Below, one piece after another: positions 5,346 through 10,631 of a DNA stretch of 10,631 nucleotides. The DNA is from Pseudomonadota bacterium (GTDB lineage Bacteria; Pseudomonadota; Alphaproteobacteria; Rhizobiales; Hyphomicrobiaceae). How positions within the stretch are numbered: the stretch's first letter is position 1; every line of letters starts with the position of its first letter. The stretch is from assembly GCA_023416575.1 (NCBI GenBank), contig JAEZHL010000457.1, forward strand, positions 1-10,631, in the 5' to 3' direction. The position numbers and the translations under genes are program-made. Under the pieces are notes generated by a model, which was given only the letters and a program-made list of their open reading frames with translations, was not told the DNA's origin and did not search any database.

Positions 5346-8300
5346 ACGCCTTGGCTGGCTTGCCCTCAGCCGATCGCACGCGCGCGGCGGCTTTCGCCAT
5401 GTCGGAAATCAATCCCCGCACGCCCTTCAGCCGGTGCTCCGGCAGGTCCCAGTCGGCCTTGAAAACCAGCCGATGATCCGGCTGCAGCTTCATCTTGCCC
5501 CGCGAGCGCTGCATGAGATCGACCAGCCCTTCCGGGTTGGCGAAGGCATTACGCCGGAACGCCAGCACGGCCCCCTTCGGTCCGGCATCGACTTGCGCGA
5601 TTCCCGCCTGACGGCACAAGCCCTTGATTTCCATCACGTCGAGAAGGTGACGCACCTCCTCGGGCAGCTCGCCGAAGCGATCGACCAGCTCGGCCGCGAA
5701 CGCGTCGATGTCCGCCCGGTTCTCGAGCCCGGACAGGCGGCGATAGAGCCCGAGCCTGAGCTGCAGGTCGCCGACGTAGGTCTCCGGAATGAGCACCGCC
5801 GTGCCGAGCGAGATCTGCGGGCTCCACTGCTCCCCCGCCTCGCTGAGATCACCGCCCTTGAGGCTGGCGACCGCCTCCTCCAGCATCGACTGGTAGAGCT
5901 CGAACCCGACCTCGCGGATGTGCCCCGACTGCTCCTCGCCGAGCAGGTTGCCGGCGCCACGCAGGTCGAGATCGTGGCTGGCGAGCGAGAACCCTGCCCC
6001 CAGCGTATCCAGCGAATGAAGAACCTTGAGCCGCTTCTCCGCGCCCTCCGTCAGCTTCTGGCCCGGTGGCGTCGTGAAGTAGGCATAGGCGCGTGCCTTG
6101 CCGCGTCCGACCCGGCCGCGAAGCTGATACAGCTGCGCCAGCCCGAACATGTCGGCGCGGTGCACGATGAGCGTGTTGGCATTCGGTACGTCGAGGCCGG
6201 ATTCGACGATGGCCGTCGACAGCAGCACGTCGTACTGGCCCTCGTAGAACGCCGTCATCACGTCCTCGAGCTCGGTCACCGAGAGCTGGCCGTGGGCACG
6301 GGCGACCCGGAGCTCCGGCACCGCCTCGCGCAGGAACTCCGCGACGTCGTCGAGGTCCGAAATTCGCGGCACGACGTAGAACGCCTGCCCGCCGCGATAG
6401 CGCTCGCGCCGTAGCGCCTCGCGGATGATGACGGGATCGAACGGCGAAATGTAGGTGCGCACCGCCAGCCGGTCGACCGGAGGCGTGGTGATCAGCGACA
6501 GCTCGCGCACACCGGAGAGTGCAAGCTGCAGCGTGCGCGGAATAGGCGTCGCCGACAGTGTCAGCACGTGCACATCTTCCCGCAGCTGCTTCAGCCGCTC
6601 CTTGTGGCCAACGCCGAAATGCTGCTCCTCGTCGACAATCAGAAGCCCCAGGCGCGCGAACTGGATCGACTTGCCGAGCAGCGCGTGCGTGCCGACGACG
6701 ATGTCGATGGTTCCGTTGCGCAGCCCCTCCTTGGTCTCGGCAAGGTCCTTCGACGACACCAGCCGCGAAGCCTGCGCAATGCGGATCGGCAGACCCTTGA
6801 AGCGCTCCATGAACGTCTTTGCATGCTGGCGCGCGAGCAGTGTCGTCGGCACCACGACCGCGACCTGCAAGCCCGACATGGCCGTCACGTAGGCGGCTCT
6901 GAGCGCCACCTCGGTCTTGCCGAAACCGACGTCGCCGCAAACGAGCCGGTCCATCGGCCGACCCGAGCCCAGGTCCTCGATCACGGCCTCGATGCTGGAC
7001 AGCTGGTCCTCCGTCTCCTCGTAGGGGAAGCGGGTGACGAACTCCTCGTAGGCGCCCGCCGGAGGTGCCAGCGCCGGCGCCTCCTTGAGCTGCCGCATGG
7101 CCGCGATCTTGATCAGCTCGGAGGCGATCTCCCGGAGCCGCTGCTTCAGGCGCGCCTTGCGCGACTGCCAGCCGACGCCGCCCAGCTTGTCGAGCTGCAC
7201 GCCTTCCGATTCCGAGCCGTACCGCGACAGGAGCTCGATGTTCTCGACCGGCAGGTAGAGCTTGTCGCCGCCCGCATAGACGACCTCCAGGCAATCATGC
7301 GGCGCGCCGAGCGCCGTGATCGTCTGCAGCCCCTCGAAGCGGCCGATGCCGTGATCAACATGGACCACGAGATCGCCGACCGACAGGCTCGTCGCCTCGG
7401 TGATGACATCGGCGGCCCGCTTGGGCTTGCGCCGCGGCCGCACGAGCCGGTCGCCCAGGATGTCCTGCTCGCCGATCACCGCGAGATCGGCGGTCTCGAA
7501 GCCCTGCTCGAGCCCGAGCACCGCCAGGGTCGGCAGGTTGCCCGGCAGAGCCAGCGCCTCGGTATAGCTCTCGACCTTGCGAGCGTCCTTGAGCCCGTGG
7601 CTCTTCAGCAGCGTGCCGATCCGCTCGCGCGCGCCGGGGGTCCAGGCGGCGACGACGACGCGCTTGTTCTCGGAAATCAGATGCCGGATGTGCCCGACGA
7701 CAGCGCCGAACAGGTCGGAGCCCTCGGCCGTTCGTTCCGGCGCGAAATTGCGGCCCGGCCGGCCGCCGAGACTGGCGACGCTCGCGGTTCCGGCCTGCTC
7801 GAAGGGCGTGAAGCGGCGGACCGTCAGCGCTCCCAGCAGCGACCGCCACTCCTTTTCGGCGATGTACATCTGGTCCGGCGGCACCGGCTTGTAGGGCGGC
7901 GCCCCGAACTTGCTCGTCTCGAGCGCCTCGACGCGCGCCTGATAGTGCTCGCTCACCTGCTCGAGCCGCTGCTGCACCGCCTCCTCGGCAAGGTGATCGA
8001 AGCTCACGTCGCTGCCCTGGACGTAGTCGAACAGCGTCTCGAGCTTGTCATGGAACAGCGGCAGCCACTGCTCCATGCCCGGATACCGCTGGCCGGCGCT
8101 GATCGCCTGATACAGGGGATCATCGCCCGTGTTACCCCCGAACAGCTCGACGTAGCGGGTGCGGAAAACGCGCTCCGCCTCGGCGCCGAACGCCACCTCG
8201 CTCACCGGCAGCAGCGTCATTTTCTGCACGAGCTTCTGCGTGCGCTGCGTCTCGGCATCGAAGGTCTTGATGCTCTCCAGCGTATCGCCGAAGAAATCGA

Positions 8301-8850
8301 GCCTGACCGGGCTGGAGCGGCCCGGCGGATAGAGGTCGAGGATGCCGCCGCGCACCGCGAACTCGCCTGGCTCCATCACGGTGCCCGTCCGCACGAAGCC
8401 GCCGAGTTGCAGCCGCTGTACCAGCAGGTTCATGTCGATGCGCTGGCCGGGCGCCATCTGGCGGATGGCCTTGCGCACGAAATCGCGCGGCGGCACGCGT
8501 TGCAGGATGGAGTTGACGGTCGTCAGAATGAGCGTCGGCTGACGACGGCCGCCAGCCACGAGCCTTGCCAGCGCCGTCATGCGCTTGGCGACGATCTCGG
8601 CGTTGGGTCCCACCCGGTCATAGGGCACCGTATCCCATGCCGGGAACACGATGACCCGCACCTGCGGGTCGAAGAAGGAGAGCGCCGCCTGCAGCGCATC
8701 AAGACGGCGATCGTCGCGCGCGATGTGCAGAACGAAACCCGGACCGCCCGTGGACGAGGCCGCCTCGCGCGTGAGCCGTGCGAGCACCAGCGCGTCGAGC
8801 CCTTCGGGCACGCCGGACAAGATCAGATCCTGCTGGGCGAGTGTATCCAT
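5344..8850 (-). CDS. mfd: Transcription-repair coupling factor Mfd
   Basis: Binds RNA polymerase stalled at DNA damage, pushes it off with an ATP-driven translocase, and recruits UvrA for nucleotide excision repair. The 1168 residues compare with 1148 in E. coli. The N-terminal UvrB-like module covers roughly residues 1-340 (FPAWDTVPYDRVGP is typical). The CarD-like RNA-polymerase-interacting domain is marked by VDHGIGRF near 498-505. The superfamily 2 motor has Walker A GDVGFGKTE at 639-647, DEEQ at 740-743, the SATPIPRT motif, and motif VI QLRGRVGR at 909-916. The C-terminal autoinhibitory domain follows. All motor motifs are intact. The ATG at 8850 has AGGTAGG just before it and gives the expected N-terminus; the frame extends upstream to a TTG at 8958, but those codons show no family sequence and overlap a hairpin-rich leader. 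sdhE lies upstream on the same strand. Confidence 0.98.
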   Translation of the reverse strand: MDTLAQQDLILSGVPEGLDALVLARLTREAASSTGGPGFVLHIARDDRRLDALQAALSFFDPQVRVIVFPAWDTVPYDRVGPNAEIVAKRMTALARLVAGGRRQPTLILTTVNSILQRVPPRDFVRKAIRQMAPGQRIDMNLLVQRLQLGGFVRTGTVMEPGEFAVRGGILDLYPPGRSSPVRLDFFGDTLESIKTFDAETQRTQKLVQKMTLLPVSEVAFGAEAERVFRTRYVELFGGNTGDDPLYQAISAGQRYPGMEQWLPLFHDKLETLFDYVQGSDVSFDHLAEEAVQQRLEQVSEHYQARVEALETSKFGAPPYKPVPPDQMYIAEKEWRSLLGALTVRRFTPFEQAGTASVASLGGRPGRNFAPERTAEGSDLFGAVVGHIRHLISENKRVVVAAWTPGARERIGTLLKSHGLKDARKVESYTEALALPGNLPTLAVLGLEQGFETADLAVIGEQDILGDRLVRPRRKPKRAADVITEATSLSVGDLVVHVDHGIGRFEGLQTITALGAPHDCLEVVYAGGDKLYLPVENIELLSRYGSESEGVQLDKLGGVGWQSRKARLKQRLREIASELIKIAAMRQLKEAPALAPPAGAYEEFVTRFPYEETEDQLSSIEAVIEDLGSGRPMDRLVCGDVGFGKTEVALRAAYVTAMSGLQVAVVVPTTLLARQHAKTFMERFKGLPIRIAQASRLVSSKDLAETKEGLRNGTIDIVVGTHALLGKSIQFARLGLLIVDEEQHFGVGHKERLKQLREDVHVLTLSATPIPRTLQLALSGVRELSLITTPPVDRLAVRTYISPFDPVIIREALRRERYRGGQAFYVVPRISDLDDVAEFLREAVPELRVARAHGQLSVTELEDVMTAFYEGQYDVLLSTAIVESGLDVPNANTLIVHRADMFGLAQLYQLRGRVGRGKARAYAYFTTPPGQKLTEGAEKRLKVLHSLDTLGAGFSLASHDLDLRGAGNLLGEEQSGHIREVGFELYQSMLEEAVASLKGGDLSEAGEQWSPQISLGTAVLIPETYVGDLQLRLGLYRRLSGLENRADIDAFAAELVDRFGELPEEVRHLLDVMEIKGLCRQAGIAQVDAGPKGAVLAFRRNAFANPEGLVDLMQRSRGKMKLQPDHRLVFKADWDLPEHRLKGVRGLISDMAKAAARVRSAEGKPAKA

Positions 8851-8925
8851 CCTACCTGTTGCGGCCCCCCTCGGCCGCCGAGATCGAGAGAACTCGTGAA
8901 TTGAGCCGCGCGCCAAGGCCGCAAC
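8851..8925 (-). promoter_or_regulatory. Structured mfd leader, possible three-way junction beside the ribosome binding site
   Basis: A nine-base perfect inverted repeat, GTTGCGGCC (8925-8917) with GGCCGCAAC (8866-8858), encloses 50 bases. Inside it are a CGAG-TTCT-CTCG hairpin (8896-8885) and a CTCGG-CGG-CCGAG hairpin (8882-8870). Drawn together they form a closing helix with two inner stems. The closing helix ends where AGGTAGG (8857-8851), the mfd ribosome binding site, begins. The repeats are visible; the fold and any regulatory role are inferred. Confidence 0.38.
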
Positions 8926-9035
8926 GGCATGAGTGATGATTGTCCTGCGCCGCACCAATCATTTCTGGCGCGTCCGTTGCTCCTTGGCCCAGGCGCTACC
9001 GTCCTTGTGGCTCTCCAGTATGTAGTGTCGGCTGG

Positions 9036-9064
9036 CTCATAACGACTGCTCACCTGCTCAGCAA
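9036..9064 (-). promoter_or_regulatory. Candidate mfd promoter with a tandem repeat in its spacer
   Basis: The 297 bases between mfd and sdhE show no convincing gene. Within them, on the minus strand, TTGCTG (9064-9059) and TATGAG (9041-9036) are 17 bases apart, a fair match to a sigma-70 promoter. It would give a leader of about 180 bases before mfd. An eight-base-period tandem repeat, CTGCTCA at 9046-9052 and 9054-9060 on the plus strand, lies in the spacer and touches the -35. No alphaproteobacterial SOS box (GTTC-N7-GTTC) was seen here. Confidence 0.28.
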
Positions 9065-9147
9065 GTTGGACTGTCACGGGTGAGTGGGAGACATGTGGGC
9101 GGTTTGGCCGCAAGTCTTGCGCTACGCGCGTTTCCTGAAACCAGAAG

Positions 9148-9414
9148 CTATTCGAGCTGATGAAAGCGCCGGAGCTCTAAGATGAGGTCCGCAAACTCGC
9201 TGTCTGCCGCGAGTCGCGGGTCGTTGAACCACTGCTGCAACGCCGGGTCAGGCAGGTTCAGCAGGCGCTCGAACCGCTCCAGGGCCTCTCCCTCGAGCCT
9301 TGGTAGCATCTCGTTGGCATAGCGGCCGATGATCCAGTCCATCTCCTTCGTGCCGCGATGGGCGGCGCGATAAGCGGCCCGCCGCCGGCGGGTATCGAGA
9401 TCCTCGGCCAGCAT
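9148..9414 (-). CDS. sdhE: Succinate dehydrogenase assembly factor SdhE (FAD assembly factor, Sdh5 family)
   Basis: Small cytosolic chaperone that promotes covalent attachment of FAD to the flavoprotein subunit SdhA of succinate dehydrogenase (complex II), and of fumarate reductase where present. The 88-residue length fits the family. The hallmark RGxxE motif is present as RGTKE at 20-24, followed by MDWIIGRYA. The rest matches the all-helical fold, with FERLLNLPDPALQQWF and a helical charged C-terminus ending in FHQLE. The ATG at 9414 has GAGGG about nine bases upstream. The frame runs on to 9579, but the added sequence is arginine-rich and unlike the family. It is divergent from recG, an arrangement found in many rhizobial relatives, and lies 297 bases upstream of mfd. 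No link in function to the repair genes is evident; it is probably a conserved neighbour. A fair promoter lies about 85 bases upstream. Confidence 0.96.
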   Translation of the reverse strand: MLAEDLDTRRRRAAYRAAHRGTKEMDWIIGRYANEMLPRLEGEALERFERLLNLPDPALQQWFNDPRLAADSEFADLILELRRFHQLE

Positions 9415-9500
9415 GTGTTCGTCCCTCGCCGCTTCTGGATATCTGGCCGCGCGTCTTGACGCTTCATCGCCACGCCGCCAACGTACAGTTGAGGCGCGTG

Positions 9501-9529
9501 ATATAGCGTCCGGAATGCCGAGCGCAAAG
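9501..9529 (-). promoter_or_regulatory. Candidate sdhE promoter
   Basis: On the minus strand CTTTGC (9529-9524) and CTATAT (9506-9501) are exactly 17 bases apart. The -10 is a full match to the alphaproteobacterial form CTATAT, and the -35 shares CTT with CTTGAC plus the final C. Transcription would start about 80 bases before the sdhE ATG. I found no comparably good promoter for recG on the plus strand of this 183-base divergent region, although CTTGAC at 9455-9460 lies on that strand without a fitting -10. Confidence 0.42.
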
Positions 9530-9597
9530 GGTGAGCCGCGACGCGCCGCCGCCGGCACGCTTGAGCCAACCTCGTACACGGACCGGCGATAACCATC

Positions 9598-10631
9598 ATG
9601 CGGCCCAATGTGCTGACACCCCTCTTCGCCTCTGCCGAGGCGCTGTCAGGCGTCGGTCCGCGCGTGCTGGCGATGCTCAAGAAGGCGCTGCGCCTGCTGC
9701 CCGGGGTGACGGAGCCGCGTGTCGTCGATCTGCTGTGGCATGCGCCGACCGGGGTCATAGACCGGCGCGCCGAGCCGACCGTTGCCGGCGCCGTGCCGGG
9801 CGCCATCGCCACGTTCGCCGTGCGCGTGCTGAAGCACAAGGGCCCGCCGCACGGCAATTCCAAGGCCCCTTACAAGGTGGCCTGCGAGGACGAGACCGGC
9901 CGCATCGACCTCGTCTTCTTCCACGCCGAGCGCAAGTTCATCGAGCGCCAGCTCCCCGTCGGAAGCATCCGGTACATCTCCGGCCGGGTCGAGCGTTACG
10001 GCGAGACCCTGCAGATGTCCCATCCGGACTACATCGTGCCGCCCGAGGCGCGCGCCGACCTGCCGATGCTGGAGCCCGTCCATCCGCTGACGGCCGGGCT
10101 CTCCGGCAAGATCCTCCTCAAGTTGATGCGGCAAGCCGTCGGGCGGGTGCCTGAGCTTCCCGAATGGCAGGAGCCGCGCTGGCTCGCAGCGCGGGGTTGG
10201 TCCTCGTTCCACGAGGCCATCAACAGGTTGCATGCGCCGCAGGAGACCGACGACGTTTCACCCGGCGCGCGGCACTGGCAGCGGCTTGCCTACGACGAGC
10301 TGCTGGCCGGCCAGGTGGCCCTCAGCCTCGTGCGCCAGAGCCTCAAGGCCCAGCGCGGACGCGCCATCGTCGGCGACGGGCGGATCAGGAAAGGTCTCAC
10401 CGCCGCCCTGCCCTTCGCGCTGACACCGTCGCAAGCTGAGGCCCTGCGCGAGATCGAGGCGGACATGACCGCGCCCCAGCGGATGCTGCGCCTGTTACAG
10501 GGCGACGTCGGCTCCGGCAAGACAGCGGTTGCCCTCATGTCGATGGCGATCGCCGTCGAGGCCGGGGCACAGGCCGCCCTGATGGCCCCGACGGAGGTCC
10601 TCGCCCGCCAGCACGCCGAGACCATCGCGCC
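9598..10631 (+). CDS. recG: ATP-dependent DNA helicase RecG (N-terminal half; C-terminus outside the window)
   Basis: Double-strand DNA translocase that regresses stalled replication forks and processes Holliday junctions and R-loops. The first 344 residues are present and the frame is open at the right edge. The N-terminus, beginning MRPNVLTPLFA and continuing ALSGVGPRVL, is the usual alphaproteobacterial RecG start. The wedge (OB-fold) domain covers about residues 60-160, with VACEDETGRIDLVFFH and ISGRVERYGETLQMSHPDY. VHPLTAGLS and the linker follow, then FALTPSQ (Q-motif-like), Walker A GDVGSGKT at 302-309, and motif Ia APTEVLARQH. All visible motifs are intact. The start is fixed by the N-terminal match, but no good Shine-Dalgarno sequence precedes it. 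It diverges from sdhE. The DEAH box and motif VI would lie beyond the window. Confidence 0.97.
   Translation, partial: MRPNVLTPLFASAEALSGVGPRVLAMLKKALRLLPGVTEPRVVDLLWHAPTGVIDRRAEPTVAGAVPGAIATFAVRVLKHKGPPHGNSKAPYKVACEDETGRIDLVFFHAERKFIERQLPVGSIRYISGRVERYGETLQMSHPDYIVPPEARADLPMLEPVHPLTAGLSGKILLKLMRQAVGRVPELPEWQEPRWLAARGWSSFHEAINRLHAPQETDDVSPGARHWQRLAYDELLAGQVALSLVRQSLKAQRGRAIVGDGRIRKGLTAALPFALTPSQAEALREIEADMTAPQRMLRLLQGDVGSGKTAVALMSMAIAVEAGAQAALMAPTEVLARQHAETIA

Noticed and set aside
6568..8904. A 778-residue open frame on the plus strand opposite mfd
   Set aside because: It is antisense to a complete, motif-verified Mfd and mirrors its codon pattern, as GC-rich genes often do. The translation is rich in R, A, H and L, with no recognisable domain and no independent start signal.
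8885..8905. Possible alphaproteobacterial SOS (LexA) box near mfd, because GAAC occurs at 8890-8893
   Set aside because: No second GAAC follows after seven bases, so the GAAC-N7-GAAC pattern is not met. I also saw none in the sdhE-recG region.
8823..9113. A 96-residue minus-strand frame in the mfd-sdhE gap
   Set aside because: It overlaps the start of mfd in another frame, looks like no known family, and has low-complexity, arginine- and proline-rich content without a clear ribosome binding site.
9068..9147. Intrinsic terminator after sdhE, because of a CGCAA-GTC-TTGCG hairpin at 9109-9121
   Set aside because: The stem has only five pairs and no T-tract follows on the transcribed strand.
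9415..9579. N-terminal extension of sdhE to 9579
   Set aside because: The added 55 residues are arginine- and alanine-rich and unlike the SdhE family; the stretch contains a good promoter candidate and the ATG at 9414 has its own Shine-Dalgarno sequence.

Overview
This is a GC-rich chromosomal window of core housekeeping genes. The protein sequences and gene order point to an alphaproteobacterium, most likely of the Hyphomicrobiales (Rhizobiales) type. That placement is inferred from familiar alphaproteobacterial features: the uppS-cdsA-dxr-rseP order after pyrH-frr, a gene neighbourhood of mfd, sdhE and recG, and a characteristic RecG N-terminus. I see no mobile element, CRISPR array, tRNA or rRNA, and no sign of recent horizontal transfer.

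Layout, left to right. Positions 1-5075 hold a six-gene block on the minus strand. In transcription order it runs pyrH (UMP kinase), frr (ribosome recycling factor), uppS (undecaprenyl diphosphate synthase), cdsA (CDP-diacylglycerol synthase), dxr (DXP reductoisomerase) and rseP (site-2 protease, cut off by the left edge). The block links pyrimidine nucleotide supply and ribosome recycling to isoprenoid, lipid-carrier, phospholipid and envelope-stress functions: Dxr feeds the MEP pathway, UppS consumes its product IPP, CdsA makes the phospholipid precursor, and RseP is an inner-membrane protease. Positions 5076-5343 are an intergenic leader and promoter zone. Positions 5344-8850 encode Mfd on the minus strand, the transcription-repair coupling factor. 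Positions 8851-9147 are non-coding. Positions 9148-9414 encode SdhE on the minus strand, the flavinylation factor for succinate dehydrogenase. From 9598 the plus strand encodes RecG, which diverges from sdhE and is cut by the right edge. Mfd and RecG are related superfamily 2 translocases that carry near-identical Walker A motifs.

I found no unknown protein system. The points that merit a second look are mostly non-coding: two mutually exclusive pairings that could hide Shine-Dalgarno sequences in front of pyrH, a possible three-way-junction leader next to the mfd ribosome binding site, GC hairpins in most gaps of the pyrH-rseP block, and the absence of rpsB-tsf upstream of pyrH, where mfd lies instead. 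All RNA structures were judged by eye, without folding energies or comparative data.
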